Shown in pieces: positions 18,585 through 27,811 of a DNA stretch of 64,000 bases (position 1 is the stretch's first letter; every line of letters starts with the position of its first letter). The notes beneath the pieces were generated by a model. The model searched no databases. It was not told where the DNA came from and worked only from the letters and a program-made list of their open reading frames with translations. The DNA is from an uncultured Dehalococcoidia bacterium (GTDB taxonomy: Bacteria; Chloroflexota; Dehalococcoidia; Lucifugimonadales; UBA3495), in the NCBI GenBank assembly GCA_951813535.1, contig OX638345.1, positions 943,029-1,007,028 on the forward strand, written 5' to 3'. The position numbers were made by a program, and so were the translations under genes.

Positions 18585-19445
18585 ATGAGCATCACGATCC
18601 ATCCCAGCCCGCTGCCCGAAGAGCGGCGCAACGACCCCAGGCGCCGCGCCGAGATGTCGGTGCTGGACCACCTGGCCAACAGCCACCTGCAGGGCACCGC
18701 AATCTACGAATGGAAAGCCGGCGCCGACACGCAGGAGGTGGACATCCAGCTGTGGGTGGAACATCTGGGCCGTTTTGCCATCCAGGTCAAGGGCGGCCAA
18801 TACGTCATCCAGAACCACGACTGGCGCCTCGTCGCGCCGGACGGGTCCCTGGAAGAACGGCCCTCACCGGTGGTCCAGACCTGGGACGGCGCCCTGTCCG
18901 TCCACGACGTGCTGGAATCCGTGCTGGATTTCTACATCTACACCATCCCGGTGCTGATCTTCCCCGACATGGACCGGGATCCCCAGATCGAAGCCCTGGC
19001 CAGAGTGAAGGGCGTGCACCTGGTGTGCCGCGGCGAGGACCCGAGCGTCCGGCTGGAACAGATAGCGGCAACCCAGGTCGTCCGTCACCCGCCGACCGGG
19101 GCCCACATCGAGAACGAGGTCCACGCCATGCTGTACCGGGAGCCGCTGTCTCCGTATCCGTCCGCCCGGCGGGGATCTCCTGAGCCCGGGGCATCCGGCG
19201 TTCCCTCCCAGATGGAGATGGGCGCCGCCTCCGTGGTGATCCACAACTACGGTCCCCTGATCCTGAACTTCAACTCCACGGAGGACCTGCCGGCCATCAT
19301 CGCGTCGCTGTCGCCGACGTCGCCCGCCAATCCGTGCCAGCACTCGTCGACGGAGACGATGCCGGCCCGGGAGCCCTCAGCGCCCTTTGGCGAAACGGGC
19401 GCGCCGCACCAGCTTCCGCATCCGCCCACCGCAGAGCGGGACTGA
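18585..19445 (+). CDS. NERD-domain nuclease-like protein
   Basis: The ATG at 18585 has AAGGAG 8 nt upstream and gives 286 aa. Residues 25-75 show a nuclease-related (NERD) pattern: SVLDHLANSHLQGTAIYEWKAG, then EVDIQLWVEHLGRFAIQVKGG, in which the acidic residue and the Gln-Val-Lys-Gly strand correspond to the PD-(D/E)XK-like core. The C-terminal third is Pro/Ser-rich and probably flexible. A UvrD-like helicase follows after 97 nt on the same strand. NERD domains are often fused or linked to helicases in phage defence (for example Nhi) and on plasmids, so the two probably act together. Confidence 0.7.
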   Translation: MSITIHPSPLPEERRNDPRRRAEMSVLDHLANSHLQGTAIYEWKAGADTQEVDIQLWVEHLGRFAIQVKGGQYVIQNHDWRLVAPDGSLEERPSPVVQTWDGALSVHDVLESVLDFYIYTIPVLIFPDMDRDPQIEALARVKGVHLVCRGEDPSVRLEQIAATQVVRHPPTGAHIENEVHAMLYREPLSPYPSARRGSPEPGASGVPSQMEMGAASVVIHNYGPLILNFNSTEDLPAIIASLSPTSPANPCQHSSTETMPAREPSAPFGETGAPHQLPHPPTAERD

Positions 19446-19542
19446 CGGCGGCCCGCCGCAAGCGCGATCGCGCCAACGGGCGCCCTCTGCTCGCTCGCCC
19501 AGGCAACTCGTCGTAGCGTTCTGCAACATCCCGACCGCCGAA

Positions 19543-21303
19543 ATGGAACCACAGCCAATGGTCAGTCCCATCATCAGCCGACTGCACCCCGAACTAGATC
19601 TCCAGCAGCTGGAGGTCATCGCCCACGGCGACGGTCCGCTGCAGGTCGTCGCCGGTCCCGGTTCCGGCAAGACCACCTGCATCGCCGACCGGGCCGCCAA
19701 CCTGGTCCTCACGGACCGGGCCAAGCCCCACGAACTGGCGCTCTGCACCTTCACCAGGGAGGCGGCCCGGGAGATGCGCAACCGGTTCACCGCCACGCTG
19801 CGGGCCTCCGGACACTCCGGCGACCTGTCCCGGGTCATCGTGTCCACCATCCACAGCCTGTGCCACCGACTGCTCACTCAGCACGGAAACGCCATCGGGC
19901 TCAGGCCCGGTTATCGGCTCCTGAACACGGCCGACCAGCTGGACCTCATGGAGACCCACTACCATGATATCTTCGGGGCTGACCATGCCGTCCTTGCCCG
20001 GGGGAACGACCGGTGGAGCGATCCGGAGCGCCCGGTGGACGAGGCGCGCCGCTACTTTGACCGCATCTCCGACGACCTGATCGATCACCGCCGGCTGACC
20101 GCGTCGGGCCTGCCCTTCCCGGCGGCCCTGGGCCGGTGTCATCAACGCTACGGTCAGCTCCTCTGGGAACGACGCGCCGTGGACTTCGCGCACCTGCAGA
20201 CCTGGGCGTTGGCTTTGCTGGAAAACCCACAGGTGCGCGCCGACGCCAGCGCCCGCATGCGCCACCTGCTGGTGGACGAGTACCAGGACACCAGCTTCGT
20301 CCAGGAGCGACTGCTCCGGCGCCTGGCGTCGGCCCACGGCAACATCTGCGTGGTGGGCGACGACGACCAGGCCATCTACCGCTTCCGCGGCGCACGGGTG
20401 GACAACATGACGCGGTTTCGGGCCCGTCTTCCCGGTTGCCGATTGCTGTACCTCACCAACAACTACCGCTCCCACCGGCGCATCGTGGCCGCGTTCAACG
20501 ACTGGATGGCCTCGGGCGACTGGAGCAATCCAGCGGGCGTCGATTACCGCTTCGACAAGACCATCGCCCCCAGGGCCGCCCATGCCAACGACGATCATCC
20601 CGCGGTGGTGTCCATTGTGGGGACCGACCGGCGGGACGAGGCCGGCCAGTTGGCGGCGATGCTGGTGTCGCTCCGGGGGCGCGGGTTTATCACCGACTAC
20701 AACCAGGCCGCCGTCCTGCTGCCCAGCGTGAAATGGAGGCACTCCCAGCCCTACGTGGACGCCTTCCGCAGCGCCGGCATACCGGTGCACCTCGTCCGCG
20801 GCCGCGACGGACCGGATGATGACGAAACGGTGTCCGGAAAGCAGCAGCCGCGGGACCATGTGCTGCTCACCACCATCCACCAGGCCAAGGGCCGGGAGTG
20901 GCCGGTGGTGGCGGTGGGTCTGCCGCGCCGGTTCCGGCAGTGGCCGGACCGCCTGGATCGGGACCTGGGGCAATTTCGCCCCGAACCCGAAGCCGAACCT
21001 CCGGACCGGGTCGACGGATTCGACCTCAGGCGCCAGTATTACGTGGCCTTCTCCCGGGCCCGGCGTCTCCTGGCGCTCACCGCCTCCCATCCCGACCCGG
21101 CGTTCCTGCCGGCGCTGGCCGGCGCGCCCGTCTGGACCGATGTGAGCCAGGACCGATTTCCTGGAAACGCCGCTCGTCCCCAGCCTGTTCTAGCCAGCGG
21201 CGGGCACAACACCGACATCACCCACCTGGGCCCATTGGGGCTGGCGGTTGCGGCCGGTGGCGGCGTCCGCATCATCCTCGGCGGCGACGTGTCGTGCCTT
21301 TGA
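19543..21303 (+). CDS. UvrD/PcrA-type superfamily 1 helicase
   Basis: This protein has about 586 aa from the ATG at 19543 (a second ATG is at 19558; neither has a strong ribosome-binding site). Helicase motifs are in order: VVAGPGSGKTTCI (motif I, near residue 35), LCTFTREAAREMRNR (Ia), LLVDEYQDTS (II, near 245), VVGDDDQAIYRFRGA (III), NYRSHRRIV (IV), TTIHQAKGREWPVV (V, near 443) and YYVAFSRARRLL (VI, near 499). The protein is shorter than cellular UvrD (about 720 aa), as in plasmid or defence-associated versions. The last 60 residues are low complexity. Its partner is the NERD gene upstream. Confidence 0.9.
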   Translation: MEPQPMVSPIISRLHPELDLQQLEVIAHGDGPLQVVAGPGSGKTTCIADRAANLVLTDRAKPHELALCTFTREAAREMRNRFTATLRASGHSGDLSRVIVSTIHSLCHRLLTQHGNAIGLRPGYRLLNTADQLDLMETHYHDIFGADHAVLARGNDRWSDPERPVDEARRYFDRISDDLIDHRRLTASGLPFPAALGRCHQRYGQLLWERRAVDFAHLQTWALALLENPQVRADASARMRHLLVDEYQDTSFVQERLLRRLASAHGNICVVGDDDQAIYRFRGARVDNMTRFRARLPGCRLLYLTNNYRSHRRIVAAFNDWMASGDWSNPAGVDYRFDKTIAPRAAHANDDHPAVVSIVGTDRRDEAGQLAAMLVSLRGRGFITDYNQAAVLLPSVKWRHSQPYVDAFRSAGIPVHLVRGRDGPDDDETVSGKQQPRDHVLLTTIHQAKGREWPVVAVGLPRRFRQWPDRLDRDLGQFRPEPEAEPPDRVDGFDLRRQYYVAFSRARRLLALTASHPDPAFLPALAGAPVWTDVSQDRFPGNAARPQPVLASGGHNTDITHLGPLGLAVAAGGGVRIILGGDVSCL

Positions 21304-21399
21304 GGCGCGGTGGTTATTTTGATCCAGCCCGCAATCCTGCCCCTGCTCATTTCTGCAGCACCAGTCAGCGGCAGTCGTTGATGAACAACCTGGGACGCC

Positions 21400-22452
21400 G
21401 TGGACGCCAGGATCGCGCGGGCCAGGCTCAAGTTGCGCCGCCTCAGGACCGACATCGTCGAACTCTGCTCCGAACTCGCCCGCCGCATCGTGCCCGAGGA
21501 GCGTGAGGACCACCACCATTGGGTCTACCGCGGCACCGAGCCCAGAGCATCCCGGGACTGATCCAGCCTGGCGTAGCACCCGCGCCAGGAGCCCAGGCCC
21601 ATCGACATCAGCCCCGGCTCGATCCCCGTCGCCGTCGACAGCACCCCGCCCCGGGCCACCGCCTGCTCCATCGCCCACGCCCTTTTTAGCAAGCCCGCTT
21701 ACCGCATGGTCCCCGTCGATCCCATCTTCACCCCCCAGGACCAGCGCATCACCGTATCCGCATCCACCGCCACCGTCTCGGTGGACGGACACCCGCCCTT
21801 CTCGTTCAAGGTCTCCGACCAGGATTCCATCGAACTCCCGGACTACGCCCGTCACTCTTCACCCAACGCCGCCCAGGCGTCGGCCATCACTTTCCAGCTC
21901 CTGGTATCCCAGCCCGGCAAACCACGCTATACCCTGGATATCTCCGCCGATTACCTCCTCACCGGCGCCATCGATGACGAGCAGATCTTCATCACCCCGG
22001 CCTTCACTCTCAACGAAGCCAGCCTCACCGACATCCTGTTCGACGGCTACTGGACCAGCAACGACCCCGACTACCCGGACGACCCCGCCGCCCAGTACTT
22101 CTACGAACACGTCCACGCCATCGCAACCGGCATCACCGCCGGCCCTCACCAGGAACTCATCACCCGGCTGAATTACGCCACCGGCCATCTCCACGACCCG
22201 TACCCCGACCTGCCCGGCCCAGTCTTCTCCCACAATGACCGCTTCATCTTCGTGGCCGTCCCCACGTCCGGTTCCACCAGCCGCGATGCTCTCAACGCCC
22301 TCGCCTACCTCTACGCAGCCCAGGTCCTCCCCCACCTCGATCAAACCAAAACCGGCAAGGCCGCCGCAGAGGCAGCAGCGGCCCTGCAGCACGACCCCGA
22401 GATCTTCCGCATCTTCGCCGACGCCCTAACCTCCTCCAGCGACGCCGGATAA
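21400..22452 (+). pseudogene. Unknown protein gene broken by two in-frame stops
   Basis: One reading frame from a GTG at 21400 to a stop at 22452 (about 350 codons) is interrupted only by TGA at 21559 and TAG at about 21577. Before the stops it encodes a charged helix (ARIARARLKLRRLRTDIVEL); after them a 248-residue stretch can start at ATG 21706. Composition stays coding-like through the stops (HPRQEPRPIDISPGSIPVAV), which suggests nonsense decay of one gene rather than two genes. No family was recognised; the C-terminal part is acidic and rich in Ala, Asp and Pro. The terminator at 22496 ends it. Confidence 0.5.
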
Positions 22453-22495
22453 AACGTCAGCGCACCTCCCTTGCGGCCAAGCCCCGCGGAGCGAC

Positions 22496-22517
22496 ACCCG
22501 TCTGCGGGTTTTTCTTT
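22496..22517 (+). terminator. Rho-independent terminator candidate
   Basis: Hairpin ACCCG-TCTG-CGGGT followed by TTTTCTTT, 44 bp after the stop of the 21400-22452 gene. Confidence 0.6.
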
Positions 22518-22692
22518 CACCGCACACGACTTTTATCAGCAGTCGCGCCGACTGCATCTGCGCCTCCGTCACCCTCTTTCCTCGTTCCCTCCTCATCCCT
22601 AACCGTGACCCCACGACATGCCCCTGGCCTTGCCACACGACATGACCGACATCATTTCACCTACCCCCGATACCGGCCAACCGAGGCCCTCG

Positions 22693-22968
22693 CTCTGGAC
22701 ACTTGACCCTGTAAATTACATTTACACGCTTTATGCCTAAATAAGTAGCATTCCCTTAACAACCCCCACCCCCCAAGCGACGCGCCAGAATCGGAGTTTT
22801 TAAGATCGGCAACTTTGTAAAACCGTTTGCCCGCACGACCATGCTCAGCAACGCCTCAAACGCCGGCAAATACATTCCCATTTTTCCCGAATGACGACCC
22901 CGGCCTATTGCACATCTTTGCACAATTCCGGTTACAATTCTTCTGAATACCACCGCCAAGCCTTGCTC
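22693..22968 (+). repeat. 276-bp direct repeat, copy 2, upstream of the replication initiator gene
   Basis: Same organisation and exact length as 17315-17590. The inverted repeat TGTAAAT-TAC-ATTTACA is at 22710-22726 and a GTAAAACCG block follows. It ends 38 bp before the ATG of the initiator-like gene. Promoter, repressor-site or replication-control DNA is the likeliest role. The minus strand of both copies can be read as similar short peptides, but the mismatch pattern does not clearly favour coding. Confidence 0.8.
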
Positions 22969-23006
22969 AAAAGCCCAAATCGACGGGCCACACCCATGAT
23001 TTTCAC

Positions 23007-24146
23007 ATGGACGCAAACCCCCGCCGGCTCAACGGCAGACAGGCCAAGGCCTTAACAACGCTATCTCGCCTCTCTGCGATCGCGCCCGCAGATCAGTCGC
23101 CATTCACCGTCAAACCCGGGGTCCTCGCCGAGCACCTCGGCGCCCACAGGCGCACCGTCTCACGCCGGCTCGACACCCTGCGCGACGCCAGCATCATCGA
23201 ATTCCAGCGCCGGCGCCACGGCTACACCATCCCCTCTGCTGCCCCTGGCAACCGCCATCCTCGACGGCGACGCCGACCCCCAGAGCGACTCCAGCTACCG
23301 CGCTCCAAGCGTGCACCCGGCTCAGACCGCGCTCCCTACAACACCGAGGGCATATCTGCCTTCCACAGCAAGCTTGCCGAGCTCGCCGACGACGACAACT
23401 GCGTCCGCATCAAGCAGCCCGAGCTCGCCCAAAAGTGCCAGGCCAGCGTCCGCTCCGTCCGCCGTTAGGCTGACCGCCTCAGCGCCGACGGCGCCATCAC
23501 CGTCAGCCGCGGCCCACCACGTGGTCTATTACCTCACGCCCTGGTGGCCCACCGCGGACCAAACCCCACTGGACCCAGTACGGCCAGCGGATGTCTGCCC
23601 ACAGCACCAGCTCGCGTCTCCCCTCTCCGGAATCGTCACCCACACCGGCGCCCGCGTCATCGAGTGCCCGGCCGAGACCGCCGGCATTCCATGCTCCTGG
23701 ACCCACGTCGAAGGCAACGGAACCATCATCGAGCACGGCGGCCGAAAACCCCTGCCCCATGAACTTCTCGACCTGATACGTTCCCACGACCAGCAGACGC
23801 CCGACAGCGTTCCCGCATGCGTAAACGGCGCCCTCACCACCGCCCAGACCAGCCTCGACCTCTACGACCCCGAGGACCCGGCCCAGATCTGGCGCCGCGT
23901 ACTCCTCGAGCTCGGCGCCGAAATGCCTTCCTCTACATCCGCACCCACTTTCTCCAGGCGACCCCCGTCTCCTGGGACAACCCCATCCTGACCATCCAGG
24001 CCCAGCACCATTCAACAATCGCCCTGGCCGATGACCCCATGTACGCCGAGCCCCTCAACGATTCCCTGACCCGCGTCATCGGACACCCATCGACCGTGAC
24101 CCTCACGCCTCCCCTGGAACCACCCAACGACGAGATTTCCGGGTAA
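23007..24146 (+). pseudogene. Plasmid-type replication initiator remnant (HTH plus DnaA-N-like end)
   Basis: From ATG 23007 the first 150 codons contain two helix-turn-helix segments: VLAEHLGAHRRTVSRRLDTL (about residues 37-56) and ELAQKCQASVRSVRR followed, after an in-frame TAG at 23466, by ADRLSADGAITVSR. A frameshift near 23525 leads into a second frame that ends with DPAQIWRRVLLELGAEMP. A further shift near 23925 gives a segment resembling the DnaA N-terminal domain (LYIRTHFLQATPV, then an ILTIQAQHHSTIAL strand and a VIGHPSTVTL strand). A DNA-binding initiator with a helicase-loading end is inferred. An iteron field follows at once, supporting replication. The gene is dead. Confidence 0.55.
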
Positions 24147-24264
24147 ACCGGTCCGGCCCGCCGAAAATCCCCAAATCCGCTTCCGGGATTATCGGAAAAT
24201 CCCGCATTTATTTTTCCGGGGTCACAGTCTTTCCCGCCATTTATCGCCTCCGGATCCCCCCGGA

Positions 24265-24732
24265 GTGTTCGGCCAAATGGCCCGTTTCCCCCTCGCCTGA
24301 TCGGCCATTTCGGACAGAATATGCCCCTGTGTTCGGCCATTTTGGACACATTAAGCCACTTTTTTGCCCAGTGTTCGGCCAGATTTCTGTCCACTTCGCC
24401 ACCCGGATCCTGGCCCCTTAAACCCTCATTTAATGTCGTTTTTGGCTGATCACTCTGTCCTTTTTGGCCGAACACTGGTGACATTTGGCCGAACACTTTT
24501 GTCCAAATGGCCGAACACTCCTTAGCCCTTTTTCAGATCTTCAGTTCGGTTTCGCTCGGGCCATTCGCCTCCCCAGGCCAAACCTTCCCGCGAACTCCCG
24601 TTCGTTTAACCCCATTTTTGTCCATTTGGCCGAACTCACGCGAAAAACGCCCCTCTCTTCTCTCTTAACGGTTTAAATATTTAAACGTTAACCGGGAGAG
24701 AGAGCGATCAGTTTTGTCCATCTTGGCCGAAC
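24265..24732 (+). other. Iteron cluster, probable plasmid replication origin
   Basis: Nine copies of a roughly 20-bp word with consensus TGTCCAAATGGCCGAACAC occur in a gene-free, AT-richer stretch. Four read as the complement (24265, 24301, 24329, 24371) and five read directly (24456, 24481, 24500, 24619, 24715). Between the last two is a perfect 16-bp palindrome GTTTAAATATTTAAAC (24671-24686), a good candidate for the unwinding element. The position between the initiator remnant and a DnaC-like gene fits an iteron-controlled origin. Confidence 0.7.
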
Positions 24733-24924
24733 GGACAACTTTTTTCCCCTGCCGCGACCGGGAAAAATCTCCAAAAAAGATGGAATACCCGTTCGCCCAA
24801 CCTTGACACCGTGCGCCCGGCAACCTAACCTGCTAACCGACCACACCGCGCTGGCCTAGCGATCCGGCACCCCCAACAGACGGGCACCTCCCGCTCGTCG
24901 CCTTCAGACCCACAGGGAGTACAG

Positions 24925-25640
24925 CACCGATTTCACAATTCATCCAGCTGCCACACCGTCCAACACTCGACTACCAACCTCAACCCCGCTACCAATGCCA
25001 TATCTGCTAGGACACCGGTCAGATCTGGGATAAATACACCATCAAACCCTGCGATTGCAGCCCCGCTCCCTCGCTACCGATCATCAACCCCATACCGGGA
25101 TACCGTGACCGCACCTTCGACACCTGTTGCCTCTCGGAGCCGCCCCTCGCCCACCGCGACTCATACCAGCAAGCGTTGCGGCTGGCCATCATCTGGGCCC
25201 AGAATCCGTCTCCGTTGCTAACCATCGCCGGCCCGCCCGGCACTGGCAAGACCAGCACCGCAGCCTGCATTGCCAATTATTACGCGGCCTCCGGCCTCCT
25301 TCATTCCTGGGCGGAACCGGGGAACCTGGCGCCCAACGGACCCGACGTGGCCACCGCCCGCAACGCGCCGCTCCTCACCATCGACGATTTGCCCAACGCG
25401 CAGATACTCTCCCCACAGATCTCGGAGAACATCCTGCGCGTCATCGAAGGCCGCCGGGCTCTCAACCTGCCCACCGTGGTGACCCTGCGCAACCACAGCG
25501 TTGCCTACGATCCGGCGTTTCGCGCCAAGCCCGCTTCCGCCAATCTCCGCCTCACCTTGGCCTTGGCAGAGGATAACGAAGACGAGCCATTCCACCTCAC
25601 CGATGATGCGTCTCCCTGGCACGGTCTCATCCCCCAACCC
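24925..25640 (+). pseudogene. DnaC/DnaI-like helicase loader, broken
   Basis: One frame contains YQCHIC, then TAG (about 25009), then DTGQIWDKYTIKPCDC: a Cys4 zinc-binding knuckle as in DnaI/DnaC-type loaders, with one nonsense codon in it. Downstream (25176 on) is the AAA+ core: LLTIAGPPGTGKTSTAACIA (Walker A), APLLTIDDLPNA (Walker B) and PTVVTLRNHS (sensor I). The 3' end runs into a serine-recombinase fragment near 25640. Such loaders bring the replicative helicase to plasmid or phage origins, which fits the adjacent iterons. Confidence 0.65.
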
Positions 25641-25644
25641 ACGT

Positions 25645-25890
25645 GTCAAGGGCGGCGGAAAACTGGCCCTCGTCCGCACGCTCTACGACCCGGACGATCC
25701 CATGGGCAAGATGTTCTTCAATATCCTCGCCACCTTCGCCGAGTTCGAGGCCGATCTCATCCGCCTGCGCACCCGCGAGGGCATGGCCATCACCCGCGCC
25801 AGGGGAAACTGCGCGACAAGCAGCCCAAATTGTCCGACCGTCAGCAGCGGGAACTCTGCCGCATGCACGTCACCGGTGAGTATTCCATCA
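25645..25890 (+). pseudogene. Serine recombinase (resolvase) fragment
   Basis: Two frames together give DDPMGKMFFNILATFAEFEA, then DLIRLRTREGMAITRARG, then KLRDKQPKLSDRQQRELCRM and TGEYSI. This is the central helix of the catalytic domain and the start of the DNA-binding part of resolvases. A frameshift lies near 25800. The N-terminal catalytic serine and the HTH end are missing. Confidence 0.75.
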
Positions 25891-25923
25891 TACTTTTTAC
25901 GAACATTCCTACTCAGGATCCAG

Positions 25924-26400
25924 CTATTTCAACCCTCCGTTCCCCGTTTTTGCCCACTCCGCAAAGGTCATAACCTCGACGTCATCGTCGTCCTCTTGCA
26001 GCCAGCATTTCGGCGACACCGCCGTCGTTCCATCGATCCGTGCGACTCCATCTGGAGCCGCAACCACCAACATCTCCCGCAGCTCCTTCGCCCCACGCTT
26101 ATCCAAGCCCGAAGCGACGCACCGCACTACGTAGTACATCTGCCGACAGTGTTCGACCACGAAGGAGCCGGACCTCACTTCGAGTGATCCGTTTGACAGC
26201 TCCCCCAAACGCTGAAACACGCCTGTTTTTGTGAAGCCGAAATATCGACATCCGTCCTCGTATAGGACCTCGAACACCGTCAGCCCGTCGCCCTCACCAG
26301 GCAGCAGACGCCCGCCGTTTTCTCGCCACCAGTCCGTGGCGACCAGACCGATATCCACGGTTTTCGCTGTCAGGGACTCGTCCATACCCCCATTTTGCAT
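25924..26400 (-). CDS. Hypothetical protein, 158 aa
   Basis: An acidic alpha/beta protein with a DGCRYFGFTKTGVFQRLGEL segment and an acidic C-terminal run of four Asp (QEDDDDVEVM). No family was recognised and there is no signal peptide or membrane segment. A second ATG six codons in follows a G-rich stretch and may be the true start. It lies 104 bp downstream of the integrase remnant on the same strand, so it may be passenger cargo of that element. Confidence 0.5.
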   Translation of the reverse strand: MQNGGMDESLTAKTVDIGLVATDWWRENGGRLLPGEGDGLTVFEVLYEDGCRYFGFTKTGVFQRLGELSNGSLEVRSGSFVVEHCRQMYYVVRCVASGLDKRGAKELREMLVVAAPDGVARIDGTTAVSPKCWLQEDDDDVEVMTFAEWAKTGNGGLK

Positions 26401-26504
26401 TCCGACCCTTCGCCCGGTTTACCGATAACGCGGGCAGCCTCTGGAAAACAAAACCCCCGCGCGCAACTGTGCGCAGGGCCACCGTCGAACGATGTCGACC
26501 CAAA

Positions 26505-27058
26505 TCACGGCACTGCTTCCATCCCGTAGTCGGTCCCGACGATCGGTAAGTAAATCCGGAGCGTAACCTGCACGTTCGCGTGCCCCAGCCAGGCGCTGAC
26601 CACGTTAAACGGACCTTCCCCACCATCAGCCAGTGCCGCGCTGCGCTGTGGCGCAGACTATGCGCCCCAGGGCGCCGTTTCCCGGTCCCTGGCGATTCAT
26701 CAGCAAGGCCGCTGGCCACCACGGCGTCGGCAATGTGCCGCAAGACGGTCCGCATGCTGATCGCCACCACCTTGTCCCGCGGCGACCGGTTCGACGGCCA
26801 GTTGGTGAACAGCTGCACCAACTCCGGGTGCAGCCGCACCGTCCGCGGCTTCCGCGTCTTCGACTGGCGAACCAGCAGCGTCGCCGGATCCCCGGCGTAG
26901 TTCAAGTCACGCCACTCGAGCTCCAGGACCTCCGACACCCGCAGGCCGGTGCGCCACATGATCAGCGCCGCGGTGCGCGCCTGGTGCCGGTTCCGGGACG
27001 CCAACTCGTCCAGCAGACGCTGGACCTGATCGGCCGTCCAATAATGCGGAACATCCAT
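26505..27058 (-). pseudogene. XerC/D-like tyrosine recombinase, frameshifted
   Basis: From ATG 27058 the frame holds the catalytic domain only: WRTGLRVSEVLELEW (catalytic Arg) and GAHSLRHSAARHWLM (HxxR). A missing base near 26605 then breaks the frame. In the next frame the text resumes as FNVVSAWLGHANVQVTLRIY with the conserved His and the nucleophile Tyr, ending MEAVP at 26505. All five catalytic residues survive across the two frames. The core-binding N-terminal domain is absent. Confidence 0.8.
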
Positions 27059-27148
27059 GGTGGCAGACTACACTAGACGAACTCTGCCAGACAGGGGCCA
27101 GCCGTCACCAACTTCCCCGAACGGCGTTAACAGCCAACGGGCCAGAAT

Positions 27149-27175
27149 TGGCAGAGTTTGATCCAAACTCTGCCA
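27149..27175. promoter_or_regulatory. Perfect 12-bp inverted repeat upstream of the integrase remnant
   Basis: TGGCAGAGTTTG-ATC-CAAACTCTGCCA. A further half-site, GAACTCTGCCA, occurs at about 27079-27089, 20 bp from the integrase start. It could be a recombinase core/arm site or an operator. Confidence 0.55.
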
Positions 27176-27811
27176 TCACATCATTCTCACCAGCGAATAC
27201 CGGTGGCCAAAGCGGCGTTAGCGTACGATTCTGCCCCTTACCGGAGTCGACCAGAAGGTCGCGGCGTGGGACTCCAGGACCTGTCCCAGCTCCTCCTGCG
27301 TCTCATCGACCAGCTCCGTCACCTGCTCTGCCACCAAGCATGGACGACAAGATTGCAAACGAACCTTTCTGTTCGTGGTAAACGCACGTCCCTCGCGCCG
27401 TTCCAATCCCTGACCACGCCGGTTCAAACCGGTGAATGGCAATCCAGGCCCTCAATTTCAGCCACCGGCGGCCCCAATCGTTCCGGCCATGGGGTCGCTC
27501 CGGCAAGAAGACCAGGTCGGGTCGAGCCCAGGGTCGCGCGTTACCGCCAAGACTGTGCGTAACAAACGGCAACGCACGGAACGGTCATTGCGAAGCGTGT
27601 TGTAGAATGTTAGAAATATCAGTCGATAATCGGGCGTGGCGTGGTTACCAGACGGAAACTCACCGAGACATCGGGCAGGGTGAGCATGGCTGATTCTTCC
27701 GTGAGAAGTGGGGTCAGACCAGATTACCCCGCCTTTATAATTTTCTAACAATGCGCAAAGTCTAGACCAGAGCCCAGCCGTAGGCGATCCCGACACCATC
27801 AAGTAACAACC
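27176..27811. other. Gene-free interval before the secreted-protein operon
   Basis: No gene is supported in these 636 bp. A TATAAT box lies at 27736-27741, about 70 bp before the first secreted-protein gene, with only a weak -35 candidate. An inverted pair TGTTAGAAAT (about 27607) and ATTTTCTAACA (about 27740) brackets the -10 region and the 120 bp before it and could be an operator. A weak minus-strand frame near 27218-27330 reads as a helix but has no support. Confidence 0.4.

Noticed and set aside
19594-21090. 498-codon minus-strand frame
   Set aside because: Shadow of the UvrD helicase whose motifs are unambiguous on the plus strand.
24265-24732. CRISPR array
   Set aside because: Repeats are short, unevenly spaced, in both orientations and near-identical to iterons; there are no spacers of constant length and no cas genes.
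23466-25011. Recoding of TAG as an amino acid, suggested by three in-frame TAG codons
   Set aside because: The same genes also carry frameshifts, a TGA occurs as well, and many intact genes nearby stop at TAA, TAG and TGA; ordinary decay explains it.
27218-27442. 74-codon minus-strand frame with a helical stretch
   Set aside because: Isolated, no start signal, and no counterpart elsewhere in the window.
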